A stretch of 64,000 nucleotides of DNA from Terrabacter sp. Root85 (lineage in GTDB: Bacteria > Actinomycetota > Actinomycetes > Actinomycetales > Dermatophilaceae). Position 1 is the stretch's first letter. Each line of letters begins with the position of its first letter. The notes under the pieces are model-generated. The model searched no databases and had not been told where the DNA came from. It was given only the letters and a program-made list of their open reading frames with translations. This document shows positions 35,567 through 45,966 of the stretch, piece by piece. The DNA lies in the NCBI RefSeq assembly GCF_001429185.1, contig NZ_LMIW01000013.1, positions 131,418-195,417 of the forward strand. Direction: 5' to 3'. Both the position numbers and the translations under genes were made by a program.

Positions 35567-37276
35567 ATGTCGGATCGAGCCTCTGGAGTCAGCAGGATCC
35601 CCATCATCGGCTGGCTGCGCTCGTACGACCGCAGCTGGCTCAGGGGAGACCTCATCGCCGGCGTCACCGTCCTCGCGCTCGTCGTCCCGAAGAACCTCGG
35701 CTATGCCGGCATCGCAGGGATTCCCGTGCAGAACGGCCTCTACGCGGCAGCCGCCGGGGCGATCCTCTACGCGATCTTCGGCACGAGCCGGCAGATCTCG
35801 GTCGGGCCGAGCTCGGGACTCGCGGCCGTCGCGGCGAGCGCCGTCCTCGCGGCCGGCATCGCCGACGAGAAGGCCGTCGCGTCGTTCGTCGCGGGGATCA
35901 CCCTCGCGTCCGGGGTCCTCTACCTGCTCGTCGCGGTGCTGAAGATGGGGTGGATCGCCCAGTTCCTCTCCCGTGCCGTCGTCACCGGATTCCTCTTCGG
36001 GGCCGCGATCGACGTCGTCATCGGCGAGTTGCCCAAGCTCACCGGCACGAAGGTGTCGGGGAGCAACCCGCTCCAGGAGCTGCGGTCGTGGTTCACGACG
36101 CTCGGCGACGCGCACGGCACGACGGTGCTGGTGGGCGTCCTCTCGCTGGCAGTCGTCTTCGGTCTGCGCGTCGTCGCGCCGAAGGTGCCGGGTGCGCTCG
36201 TGCTGGTGGTCGGCGGTCTGCTCGCCTCGTGGCTGTTAGGTCTGGGTGACCACGGCGTCGCCCTCGTCGGAGACGTGCCGAGAGGTCTGCCCACCCTCGT
36301 GCTGCCCGACATGCAGCTGATGTGGGACCACGTCGGAGTCGGGGCCGTGGCGGCCTTCGCCCTGGTGCTCATCGGCTTCTCCCAGACCGCCGGCGACGCG
36401 CGCGCCTTCGCCGCCAAGCACCGCTACCAGATCGACATCGACCAGGAGTCGGTCGCGCAGGGGTTCGCCAACGCCGGTTCGGGCGTCCTGCAGGGGATGC
36501 CCGTCTCGACCAGCCTGTCGGCGAGCTCGCTCAACGACCACTCCGGCGCCAAGTCGGGGCTGGCCTCGCTCACCACGGGATTCGCGGTCCTCCTGACGCT
36601 GCTGCTCCTGGCGCCGCTCTTCTCCGACCTGCCCAAGCCGGTGCTGGCCGCCATCATCATCGAGGCCGTCGTCATGGGGATGATGGATCTCCCGGAGATG
36701 CGACGCCTCTTCCGTGTCAAGCGTTTCGACTTCGCGGTGGCCGTCGCGGCGCTGCTCGGCGCGCTCGTCTTCGGCGTGCTGGCCGGCGTCATCATCGGGG
36801 TGGCGCTGTCGATCTTCTGGCTCATCAAGGTCTCCACCCGACCGCACATCCCGACGCTCGCACGCGAGCCGGGCACGGACGTCTACCGCGACCTCGCCGA
36901 CCACCCCGACGGTGAGACGGTCCCCGGCATCGTGGTGATCCGGATGGACGGAGGGCTGTTCTTCGCCACGTCCGACGCCCTCGAGGACCGCGTCCGTGAG
37001 GTCATCCACGAGGACCCGGCTGTCAAGGGGATCGTCCTGGACTGCGGCGGCATCGACTACGTCGACTCCCAGGGGTCGGCCAAGCTGGCCGACGTGCTCG
37101 ACCTGGCCGAGGACTCCGGGGTCGTCCTGCGGCTGGCCAGGCTCAAGGCTTCGGTGCGGTCGACGCTCGAGCTCGACGGCGTCATGGAACGGCTCGGTGC
37201 CGACCACCTCCACGGCAACGTCGCCCGTGCCGTGGCGGCCGAGCGCCGGGAACGGGCTGGTCGGCCGGACGAGTGA
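35567..37276 (+). CDS. SulP family anion transporter with STAS domain
   Basis: Cytoplasmic-membrane importer or exchanger for sulfate, bicarbonate or related anions, 569 residues. The membrane part has about 12 helices with the SulP signatures DLIAGVTVLALVVPKNLGYA, GPSSGLAAVAAS and PVSTSLSASSLNDHSGAKS. The cytoplasmic STAS domain (about residues 440-560) contains GIVVIRMDGGLFFATSDAL and GIVLDCGGIDYVDSQGSAKL, including the conserved DS pair. The ATG has GGGAGGG about nine bases upstream. It follows tRNA-Arg and is a single-gene unit; the missing sulfate-assimilation or carbonic anhydrase neighbours leave the substrate open. Confidence 0.93.
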   Translation: MSDRASGVSRIPIIGWLRSYDRSWLRGDLIAGVTVLALVVPKNLGYAGIAGIPVQNGLYAAAAGAILYAIFGTSRQISVGPSSGLAAVAASAVLAAGIADEKAVASFVAGITLASGVLYLLVAVLKMGWIAQFLSRAVVTGFLFGAAIDVVIGELPKLTGTKVSGSNPLQELRSWFTTLGDAHGTTVLVGVLSLAVVFGLRVVAPKVPGALVLVVGGLLASWLLGLGDHGVALVGDVPRGLPTLVLPDMQLMWDHVGVGAVAAFALVLIGFSQTAGDARAFAAKHRYQIDIDQESVAQGFANAGSGVLQGMPVSTSLSASSLNDHSGAKSGLASLTTGFAVLLTLLLLAPLFSDLPKPVLAAIIIEAVVMGMMDLPEMRRLFRVKRFDFAVAVAALLGALVFGVLAGVIIGVALSIFWLIKVSTRPHIPTLAREPGTDVYRDLADHPDGETVPGIVVIRMDGGLFFATSDALEDRVREVIHEDPAVKGIVLDCGGIDYVDSQGSAKLADVLDLAEDSGVVLRLARLKASVRSTLELDGVMERLGADHLHGNVARAVAAERRERAGRPDE

Positions 37277-37409
37277 GCGGCCGGACGCCCGTGTCCACCG
37301 GGCGGATCCGGTGCCCGCGTGGCACTCTCAGGTCACGACTCGGGGTATGTCGTAGAGGCGCGCCGCCTTTCAGTTTGGTTGTGCCAGTGCGACACGGAAG
37401 GATACGGGC

Positions 37410-39119
37410 GTGGCAGGTGATTCAGGGGTGGGCAATGCCCGTCTCCTCGCGAGCGTTCAGGCACTTCGGTCTGCCGTCTCCGACGCCTCCATGCCCCTCG
37501 ACCTCTCGTCGGCCCCGGCTGCGCGCCTGGCGCGCACCCGTCTGCTCGACCAGCTCGACGACTACGTCATCCCGCGCCTGACCTCGCTCGACGCCCCGCT
37601 CCTCGCCGTCGTCGGCGGGTCGACCGGCGCCGGCAAGTCGACGCTCGTCAACTCCGTCGTCGGGCGCGAGGTGACCCTGCCCGGCGTCCTGCGGCCGACG
37701 ACCCGCTCGCCGGTGCTCATCCACCACCCCTCCGACGCCGCGTGGTTCTCGGGTCCGCGCATCCTGCCGACCCTGGCCCGCATCACCGGTCGTCACTCGT
37801 CGTCGGACGGCCCGGGCGCGGTGCGCCTCGTCTCGACGGACGAGGTCGCCGCCGGGCTGGCCCTGCTCGACGCGCCCGACATCGACAGCGTCGTCGAGGC
37901 CAACCGTGACCTGGCGACGCAGCTGCTCGCGGCCGCCGATCTCTGGGTCTTCGTCACGACGGCCGCCCGCTACGCCGACGCCGTCCCGTGGGAGCTGCTG
38001 CGCGAGGCCTTCGAACGCGGCACCGCCGTCGCCGTCGTCCTCGACCGCGTGCCCGCCGGCGCCGTCGACGAGATCCGCACGCACTTCGCGTCGATGCTGC
38101 GCGAGCAGGGGCTCGACCAGGCGCCGATCTTCACGGTCGTCGAGTCCGAGCTGGTCGACGGCCTGCTGCCTGCCGACCAGACCGAACGACTGCGGGGCTG
38201 GCTCGCGGCTCTCGCCGGTGATGCGCAGGCTCGCGCCGACGTCGTGCGCCAGACCCTCCAGGGGGCGCTGGTCTCGCTCGACACCCGCACCCAGTCGCTC
38301 GTGGCCGCCTCCGAGGACCAGACCGCGGCGGGCCGGGCGCTCGTCGACGCGGCCGCAGCGGCCTACGACGAGGCCAGGGCGCAGGTCCACGCGGGCATGC
38401 TCGACGGCACGCTGCTGCGCGGCGAGGTGCTCGCCCGTTGGCAGGAGTTCGTCGGCACCGGAGAGTTCTTCCGGCAGGTCGAGTCGACCGTCTCGAGGGT
38501 GCGCGACCGGTTCACGTCGTTCCTCAAGGGAGAGCCGGCCCGGGCCGACCACCTCGGCGAGGCGCTCCAGTCCGGTGTGGAGTCCCTCGTGGTCAACCGC
38601 GCCGAGCTCGCGGCGGGCGCCATCTCGCGTTCGTGGCGCACCCTGCCCGGCGGCGACCAGCTGCTCACCGCCGACCCGGCCCTCGCGCGCTCGGGCACCG
38701 ACCTCGACAAGCGGATCCAGCGCCTCGTCCGCGACTGGCAGGGCGACATCCTCCAGATGGTCCGCGACGAGGGTCGCGACCGCCGCACGACGGCCCGGAT
38801 CATGGCCTACGGCGTCAACGGTCTCGGCGTGGTCCTCATGCTCGTGACCTTCGCGAGCACGGCTGGGATCACGGGCGCCGAGGTCGGCATCGCGGGCGGC
38901 ACGGCCGTCGTCGGCCAGAAGCTGCTCGAGGCCGTCTTCGGCGACCAGGCCGTCCGAGAGCTCGCGCGCCAGGCCCGCGAGCAGCTGACCGCGCGCGTCG
39001 ACGTGCTGTATGCCGCCGAGCTCGCCCGCTACGAAGGAGCTGTCACGACGTTGCACGTCGACACCGACCAGACCGAGCACCTGACCGCGGCCGCTGCAGC
39101 GGTCAAGGCTGCGCGATGA
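37410..39119 (+). CDS. Dynamin-like large GTPase, first of a coupled pair
   Basis: Probable membrane-associated GTPase, 569 residues. G1 GGSTGAGKST at about residues 69-78, switch I LPGVLRPTTRSPV, G3-like LLDAPDIDS and a VVLDRVP segment in the G4 position (not a canonical NKxD) are visible. A long helical region (residues 230-460) is followed by one hydrophobic hairpin near 470-515 (GVNGLGVVLMLVTFASTAGI, GTAVVGQKLLEAVFG). This order resembles bacterial dynamin-like proteins. The GTG has GGAAGGA upstream. Its TGA overlaps the ATG of the second GTPase (ATGA), so both are produced together. Alternative: an unrelated YfjP-like GTPase. Confidence 0.82.
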   Translation: MAGDSGVGNARLLASVQALRSAVSDASMPLDLSSAPAARLARTRLLDQLDDYVIPRLTSLDAPLLAVVGGSTGAGKSTLVNSVVGREVTLPGVLRPTTRSPVLIHHPSDAAWFSGPRILPTLARITGRHSSSDGPGAVRLVSTDEVAAGLALLDAPDIDSVVEANRDLATQLLAAADLWVFVTTAARYADAVPWELLREAFERGTAVAVVLDRVPAGAVDEIRTHFASMLREQGLDQAPIFTVVESELVDGLLPADQTERLRGWLAALAGDAQARADVVRQTLQGALVSLDTRTQSLVAASEDQTAAGRALVDAAAAAYDEARAQVHAGMLDGTLLRGEVLARWQEFVGTGEFFRQVESTVSRVRDRFTSFLKGEPARADHLGEALQSGVESLVVNRAELAAGAISRSWRTLPGGDQLLTADPALARSGTDLDKRIQRLVRDWQGDILQMVRDEGRDRRTTARIMAYGVNGLGVVLMLVTFASTAGITGAEVGIAGGTAVVGQKLLEAVFGDQAVRELARQAREQLTARVDVLYAAELARYEGAVTTLHVDTDQTEHLTAAAAAVKAAR

Positions 39120-40804
39120 GCCCGATCAGGATGGGCCGCGCCCGGGTGGCGACGGTCTCGGCGGCTGAGCTGGGCACGCGCACGACCGAGCTGTCGATGG
39201 CGCTCGTGTCGGGTGCCGACGAGCTCGACCCCTCGGGCGTCGAGGTCGCGCGACGGGTCGTCGACCGGGCCGTCGAGCGTTCCGGCATCGCCGGTGACCA
39301 CACGGTGGTCGCCCTCGCCGGGGCGACGGGCAGCGGCAAGTCCTCGCTCTTCAACGCCCTCGTCGGCGCCGACGTCGCCACGATCGGTGCCCGTCGCCCG
39401 ACGACGTCCCGCCCGACGGCCGGCCTCTGGGGCGACGCCGACGCGTCCGAGCTGCTCGAGTGGCTGGGGGTGGCCTCCCGTCACGTCGTCGAGTCGTCGG
39501 CCGGTGCGGGGGACAGGCCCGTCCAGGTCGCCGGTTCCCTCGACGGGCTCGTGCTCCTCGACCTGCCGGACTTCGACTCCCGCGAGCTCGAGCACCGTCG
39601 TGAGGCCGAGCGCGTGCTCGAGCTCGTCGACGTCTTCGTCTGGGTGACCGACCCACAGAAGTACGCCGACGCCCGCCTGCACGACGAGTTCGTGAGCCTC
39701 CTGTCGCACCACGACGCCGTCACCCTCGGCGTGCTCAACCAGGCCGACCGTCTGACCGCCGAGGGTGTCAAGGTCCTCACCCAGGACCTCACGAAGCTCC
39801 TCGTGGCCGACGGAGTCGCCGACGCCAAGGTGCTCGCGACGTCCGCCCTGACCGGCCAGGGGATTCCCGAGCTCAAGCAGCGACTGGCGAATGCCGTTGC
39901 CGGACATGCCGCTTCGCGTCAGCGCCTCAAGGCCGATGTCGTCGGTGCCGCGACGAAGCTGCGTCCCGGGGTCGCCGACTCCGAGGCGGACGTGGGCCGT
40001 GTCCCGCGCGAGGCCCTCGACACCTCGCTGGCTCGCGCAGCGGGTGTCCCCATCGTCCTCGACGCCGTCGCGCGCGACTACCGTCGCGAGGCGTTCGCGC
40101 ACACCGGCTGGCTCTTCGCCCGATGGACGAAGGGCTTCGCCTCGGACCCGCTCCGTCGTCTCCGTCTCGACCGCACCGGCGGACGGCCGCCGATCCCCGT
40201 CGAGATCGACGGCGCCGACGTGCGTGCCGTGCTCGGCCGGTCGTCGATCCCGGCCCCGACCGTGTCGACCGCCTCTGCCGTCGACCTGGCCACGCGCAGC
40301 TTCGTGCGCGACGCGTCCGAGGGGCTGCCGGTCCGCTGGGCCCAGGCCGTCGAGGACGCCGTCGACGGCGGCGACGGCGCGCTGAGCGACTCGCTCGACC
40401 GTGCTGTCATCGGCACCTCCCTTCGCGCGCGCCGGCCGGTCTGGTGGTTCGTCGTCAACATCCTCCAGTGGGTGCTGGGTCTCGTCGCCCTGGCCGGGCT
40501 CATCTGGTACGCCGTGCTGTGGGGCTTCGCGCTGCTGCAGCTCCCGCGCCCCGAGACCCCCGCCGTCGGCATCCTGCCGCTCCCGCTCGTCATGCTCGTC
40601 GTCGGCGTGCTGATCGGTGTCGGGCTCGGGATCCTGTCCCGGTGGTGGGCGCGCGTCGGGGCTCGGCACCGGCGGACCGTCGTCGGCAAGCGGCTGACCG
40701 AGTCCGTGGCGGCCGTGGCCGACGAGCACATCCTCATCCCCGTCGACGAGGTCCTCCTGCGTCACCGCGAGACCCGCGAGCACCTCGAGGCCGCAGCCGG
40801 CTGA
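39116..40804 (+). CDS. Membrane-anchored GTPase, second of a coupled pair
   Basis: 562-residue GTPase coupled to the preceding one. G1 ALAGATGSGKSSLFNALVG at about residues 65-83, switch I IGARRPTTSRPTAGLWG, G3 LLDLPDFDS, G4 LNQAD and a G5-like ATSALTGQG are intact, closer to the Era/YfjP type than the first protein. The C-terminal 130 residues hold two transmembrane helices (VNILQWVLGLVALAGLIWYA; LPLPLVMLVVGVLIGVGLGI) and a cytoplasmic tail. Paired dynamin-like GTPases act together in Streptomyces (DynA/DynB) in septation; orthology is not shown here. A hairpin follows the stop. Confidence 0.82.
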   Translation: MSPIRMGRARVATVSAAELGTRTTELSMALVSGADELDPSGVEVARRVVDRAVERSGIAGDHTVVALAGATGSGKSSLFNALVGADVATIGARRPTTSRPTAGLWGDADASELLEWLGVASRHVVESSAGAGDRPVQVAGSLDGLVLLDLPDFDSRELEHRREAERVLELVDVFVWVTDPQKYADARLHDEFVSLLSHHDAVTLGVLNQADRLTAEGVKVLTQDLTKLLVADGVADAKVLATSALTGQGIPELKQRLANAVAGHAASRQRLKADVVGAATKLRPGVADSEADVGRVPREALDTSLARAAGVPIVLDAVARDYRREAFAHTGWLFARWTKGFASDPLRRLRLDRTGGRPPIPVEIDGADVRAVLGRSSIPAPTVSTASAVDLATRSFVRDASEGLPVRWAQAVEDAVDGGDGALSDSLDRAVIGTSLRARRPVWWFVVNILQWVLGLVALAGLIWYAVLWGFALLQLPRPETPAVGILPLPLVMLVVGVLIGVGLGILSRWWARVGARHRRTVVGKRLTESVAAVADEHILIPVDEVLLRHRETREHLEAAAG

Positions 40805-40805
40805 C

Positions 40806-40828
40806 GCGCCCCCGGGCGCAGGGGGCGC
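40806..40828 (+). terminator. Hairpin after the GTPase pair
   Basis: A perfect 8-bp stem (40806-40813 with 40821-40828), seven-base loop, directly after the TGA. Confidence 0.6.
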
Positions 40829-40866
40829 TGTCCACATCCCCTCGGCCCGGAGTCCTGGTGTCCACA
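40828..40866 (+). promoter_or_regulatory. Two DnaA-box-like sites upstream of the SSB gene
   Basis: CTGTCCACA (40828-40836) and GTGTCCACA (40858-40866) match the high-GC actinobacterial DnaA box TTGTCCACA at eight of nine bases each, are in the same orientation and begin exactly 30 bp apart. They lie 94-132 bp before the SSB start. Confidence 0.5.
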
Positions 40867-40959
40867 GGCGGCTGACGCCCGCTGTCGCCCGGGCCCGTCG
40901 CGTCCGAGGGTGGGTGCAGGCGGCGCGAGGCCGCCCCTGGAACCCTCCGAGGAGCAGCG

Positions 40960-41568
40960 ATGAACGAGACCCGCATCACCGTGCACGGCAACGTCGTGAC
41001 CGAGCCCGTCGAGCGACACGGCCGCAACGGCAGCATCTTCACGACCTTCCGCGTCGCCACGACGCCCTACCGCCGCACTGCCGACGGTCGCTTCGTCGAC
41101 GGGGACACGAGCTTCTACAGCGTCATCGCGTTCAACGCGCTCGCGGCCAATGCGGCCTCGGCGCTGCGCAAGGGCCAGCCGGTCATCGTCGAGGGCAACC
41201 TGTCGATCAAGCAGTACGTCGGCAACGACGGCCAGCCGCGCACCTCGCCCGAGATCGACGCCGACCACGTCGGTCACGACCTGTCGTGGGGACGCGCGAG
41301 CTTCGAGCGCGTCAGCCGCGCGGCCGCGCTCGGCCAGGACCGCACGGCTGACCCCGACGTCCAGGCGTCCGTGCGCGCCCTGACCGAGGGCGAGTCGGCC
41401 GTCGCCGACCAGCGCCCCGCCCACGTCGACGCGGACGGGGTCGTCGACGACGACTACGACCCCGGCGCGGCCCCGGCCGACGGGGCGCGCGACGACGCCG
41501 GCGGGGTGCTCGCCACCGGTGATCCCGAGACCGACGACTACGAGGTCGTCGAGCGGCTCACGGCCTGA
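40960..41568 (+). CDS. Single-stranded DNA-binding protein paralogue
   Basis: OB-fold ssDNA-binding protein of 202 residues. The domain is clear: ITVHGNVVTEPVERHG, FTTFRVATTPYRR, FYSVIAFNALAANAASALRK, GQPVIVEGNLSIKQYVGNDG. The C-terminal 90 residues are acidic and disordered and end DDYEVVERLTA instead of the partner-binding DDDIPF of replicative SSB. It is thus more likely an SsbB-like accessory protein for recombination, competence or stress than the essential SSB, which would normally sit between rpsF and rpsR. CGAGGAG precedes the ATG. Confidence 0.9.
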   Translation: MNETRITVHGNVVTEPVERHGRNGSIFTTFRVATTPYRRTADGRFVDGDTSFYSVIAFNALAANAASALRKGQPVIVEGNLSIKQYVGNDGQPRTSPEIDADHVGHDLSWGRASFERVSRAAALGQDRTADPDVQASVRALTEGESAVADQRPAHVDADGVVDDDYDPGAAPADGARDDAGGVLATGDPETDDYEVVERLTA

Positions 41569-41624
41569 CGCCGACGAGGGTCCGCGAGCGCGGACACCGA
41601 TTCGGTGCCGCGCTCGCTGACAGA

Positions 41625-41630
41625 TAGCCT
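41625..41630 (+). promoter_or_regulatory. -10 element TAGCCT for ettA
   Basis: TAGCCT with seven bases before ATG 41638, one base longer than the other leaderless modules. Confidence 0.5.
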
Positions 41631-41637
41631 TCTGCGC

Positions 41638-43320
<1,683 letters not shown>

Positions 43321-43345
43321 CCGCGAGCGAGGGCGACGCCGTCGA

Positions 43346-43381
43346 CGAGAGGGCCGGGATGCACGCATCCCGGCCCTCTCG
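43346..43381. terminator. Bidirectional hairpin between ettA and corA
   Basis: A 17-bp perfect inverted repeat (43346-43362 with 43365-43381) stands between the convergent ettA and corA stop codons and can end both transcripts. Confidence 0.85.
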
Positions 43382-43383
43382 CG

Positions 43384-44424
43384 TCAGATCCAGCCCTTGC
43401 GCCGGAAGACGCCGTAGAGCGTGACGGCCACGCCGGCGATGACGGCCGCGCTGAAGAGGACGCCCCAGGGTCGACCGAAACCGGGGTAGGGCACGTTCTG
43501 GCCGAACCATCCCGTCACGGCGGTCGGGACGGCGATGATCGCGGCCCAGCCGGTGAGCTTCTTCATCACCGTGTTGAGCCGGGCGTCCTGCAGCGACAGG
43601 TTGGTCTCGAAGATCGTCGTCACCATGTCGCGCAGCGACTCGGTCCACTCGGCGGCCCGGAGGACGTGGTCGTAGAGGTCGTCGTAGAAGCCGTCGAGCT
43701 CGGTGTGCCGCTGGTCGAGCTCACCCCGGTGACGCAGCACCGCGTTGACGACGTCGCGCATCGGCAGCACGACACGTCGCAGCTCGACGAGCTCCTTGCG
43801 CAGCCGGTAGGTGCGCACCTGGACGGCGTGCGTGCGGCCGCTCTCGTCGAAGAGGAGGTCCTCGAGGTCCTCGATCGCGTCGTCGAGCTGCTGGATCGCC
43901 TCGAAGTGCCCGTCGACGACGGTGTCGAGCAGCCCGTGCACGAGTGCTCCGACGCCGAGCGCGAGCAGCTCGGGGTCGTCGTTCCACCGGTCGAGCACCT
44001 GCTGCATGTCGACCTCGTCGCTGCCGCGGACGGTGATGATGCCGCCCGGGAACACGAACGCCGAGATCCGTGCCGTGCGCAGGCGGGACTCCGGCCCCAG
44101 GGGCTCAGGACCGTTGGCGCCCGTCGAGGTGCCGCCGGGCTCGAGCCGGGTGGCATAGACGGTGAGGAAGGTGTGTTTGGCGTGCCGGGTCGCCTTCGGT
44201 CGCTCGCCGGCGGAGACGGCGTCCTCGACGGCGTGGGGGTCGAGCCCGAGCTCCGCGGACAGGGCGCGCAGGCCGGCGTGGTCCGGCTCGCACAGGTCGA
44301 CCCAGATGAGCGAGTCCTCGCGACCCAGCAGCTCGGACACGTCCTCGAGCGGGAAGCCCTCGTCGACGACCTTGCCGTGCTCCCACCGGCAGGAGGTGAT
44401 GCGCCCGGTTCCGTCGTTGCTCAC
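43384..44424 (-). CDS. CorA-like divalent cation transporter lacking the GMN motif
   Basis: Pentameric membrane channel family for Mg2+, Co2+ or Zn2+. The 346-residue protein has a long cytoplasmic funnel (VVDGHFEAIQQLDDAIEDLE, RLRKELVELRRVVLPMRDVV), a coiled stalk helix and two C-terminal transmembrane helices. The usual YGMNF selectivity loop between them reads WFGQNVP, so Gly-Met-Asn is replaced by Gly-Gln-Asn, and the tail KGWI is basic. Ion preference or direction may therefore differ. The GTG at 44424 lies six bases after GAGACT, a poor -10. It converges on ettA. Confidence 0.88.
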   Translation of the reverse strand: MSNDGTGRITSCRWEHGKVVDEGFPLEDVSELLGREDSLIWVDLCEPDHAGLRALSAELGLDPHAVEDAVSAGERPKATRHAKHTFLTVYATRLEPGGTSTGANGPEPLGPESRLRTARISAFVFPGGIITVRGSDEVDMQQVLDRWNDDPELLALGVGALVHGLLDTVVDGHFEAIQQLDDAIEDLEDLLFDESGRTHAVQVRTYRLRKELVELRRVVLPMRDVVNAVLRHRGELDQRHTELDGFYDDLYDHVLRAAEWTESLRDMVTTIFETNLSLQDARLNTVMKKLTGWAAIIAVPTAVTGWFGQNVPYPGFGRPWGVLFSAAVIAGVAVTLYGVFRRKGWI

Positions 44425-44459
44425 CGGGCCAGTCTCGCAGCCCCGAGGCGCTGGCACGG

Positions 44460-45905
44460 TCAGGCGATGAGGGGCGTGACCTCGCGAGTCGTGGGGCGTT
44501 CGCCGAGCGCGAGCTGCCAGGCGGTGGCGAGCCGTCGGCCGACCTCGTCGGCCTCGTCGGGTGCCACGCAGAAGGGCACCCGGACCCAGCGGGTGAAACC
44601 GCCCTCGACCCCGAACTGTCCACCGCGGGCCAGCCGGACGCCGGCGGACTCGGCGACCCGAGCGAGCTCGTCGCCCCTGGCCTCCGGCAGCTCGCACCAG
44701 AGGTTGAGGCCGCCCGAGGGCACCGTGAGGCGCCAGTCGGGGACGTGCTGGCGCAGGGCCGTGACGAGGGCGTCGCGCCGGGATCGCGCCTCGCGCCGGC
44801 GCTCGGTCAGCAGGGACTCACCCTGCCGCAGCAGGTCGGTGACGACGAGCTGCTCGAGGATCGCCGTGCCGAGGTCGAGGCTGTGGCGGGCCTCGATGAC
44901 GGCCTCGGCACCACCGCGGGGTGCTCGCACCCAGCCGACGCGCAGGCCGCCCCACCACGTCTTGCCGGCGCTGCCGAGGGTGTGGGCGGCGGGGGAGGAG
45001 GCCGCGAAGGGCGCCGCTCGTGCCGCGCCGTCCGGGTCGTCGAGGCCGAGCTCGACGAACGTCTCGTCGATGACCGGGACGGTGTTCGCCCGGGCCAGCA
45101 CGCCGGCCAGCGCCTGTCGCGTGGGCGCATCCATGACGAGTCCGGTCGGGTTCTGGTGGTCGGGGATGAGGTATGCCGCCCGAGCACCGCTCTGACGCAG
45201 CCCGACCTCGATCGCCTCGACGTCCCACCCCGTCGCCGTCAGCTGCGCGGGCACTGCGCGGTATGCCGAACGCCGCACCCCCACGATGGCGTTCGGGTAG
45301 GTGGGGCTCTCGACGAGGACCCGGTCACCGGTGTCCAGCTGGGAGCGGAGCACGGCCGACAGTCCGCCGTGCGCACCGGAGGTGATGACGACCTGGTCGG
45401 GGGAGGTTGACAGCCCCCGGCCCTCGAACCAGGCGGCCACCGCGGCGCGTGTCTCCGGCAGCCCGCGTGGGTCGTAGCCTGCGGTCGCGAGGAAGCGCGG
45501 CAGCTCGAGAAGGGCCCGCTCGTAGGCCGCGGTGACACCGGCGGCGGCCGGGAGGGCGGCATACGTGAGGTCGATGACGTCCGGCGGCACGTCGGTGGGG
45601 ATGAGGCCGGCCTGCGAAAGCGCGAGGCCCGAGGGCCCGGCCGGGAGGCAGACGACGCTTCCCGAGCCGCGCCGCGTCGCGACGAACCCCTCGTCGCGCA
45701 GGGCGTCGAGGGCCGCACCGACGGTCGTGCGGCTCAGGCCCAGCTCGGTCGTCAGCGTGCGTTCGCTCGGCAGCCGCGTCCCGACGAGGAGCCGTCCGTC
45801 GGAGACGAGCCGGCGGATGCCGTCGGCGAGGCCGCGATAGGCCGGCCGGGGGAGAGGACCGGACCCGAGAAGCAGGGCCAGTGACCGGGCCGAGATGGTG
45901 CGCAC
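44460..45905 (-). CDS. MocR/PdxR-type GntR regulator with aminotransferase domain, probable YczE regulator
   Basis: PLP-binding transcription factor of 481 residues. The N-terminal GntR winged helix (YRGLADGIRRLVSDGRLLVG, LPSERTLTTELGLSRTTVGA) is linked to a fold-type I aminotransferase domain with VITSGAHGGLSAVL, LIPDHQNPTGLVMD and the PLP Lys in TLGSAGKTWWGGLRVGW. The GTG at 45905 follows GACAGT by six bases; a longer frame to 45959 would run across the divergent promoter. It is divergent from a YczE-type membrane protein gene, an association described for the YczR group of MocR regulators. A vitamin B6-like or amino-acid effector is inference. Confidence 0.9.
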   Translation of the reverse strand: MRTISARSLALLLGSGPLPRPAYRGLADGIRRLVSDGRLLVGTRLPSERTLTTELGLSRTTVGAALDALRDEGFVATRRGSGSVVCLPAGPSGLALSQAGLIPTDVPPDVIDLTYAALPAAAGVTAAYERALLELPRFLATAGYDPRGLPETRAAVAAWFEGRGLSTSPDQVVITSGAHGGLSAVLRSQLDTGDRVLVESPTYPNAIVGVRRSAYRAVPAQLTATGWDVEAIEVGLRQSGARAAYLIPDHQNPTGLVMDAPTRQALAGVLARANTVPVIDETFVELGLDDPDGAARAAPFAASSPAAHTLGSAGKTWWGGLRVGWVRAPRGGAEAVIEARHSLDLGTAILEQLVVTDLLRQGESLLTERRREARSRRDALVTALRQHVPDWRLTVPSGGLNLWCELPEARGDELARVAESAGVRLARGGQFGVEGGFTRWVRVPFCVAPDEADEVGRRLATAWQLALGERPTTREVTPLIA

Positions 45906-45907
45906 CG

Positions 45908-45948
45908 GTCCACTGTCCCACGACTGGCCCTTAAAAGGCAGTCCACTG
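45908..45948. promoter_or_regulatory. Direct repeats GTCCACTG in the mocR/yczE divergent region
   Basis: GTCCACTG occurs at 45908-45915 and 45941-45948 in the same direction, flanking the AT-rich CTTAAAAG. Repeated half-sites around a promoter are typical for MocR regulators. Confidence 0.5.
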
Positions 45949-45966
45949 GCCGGCATCATGGACGGT

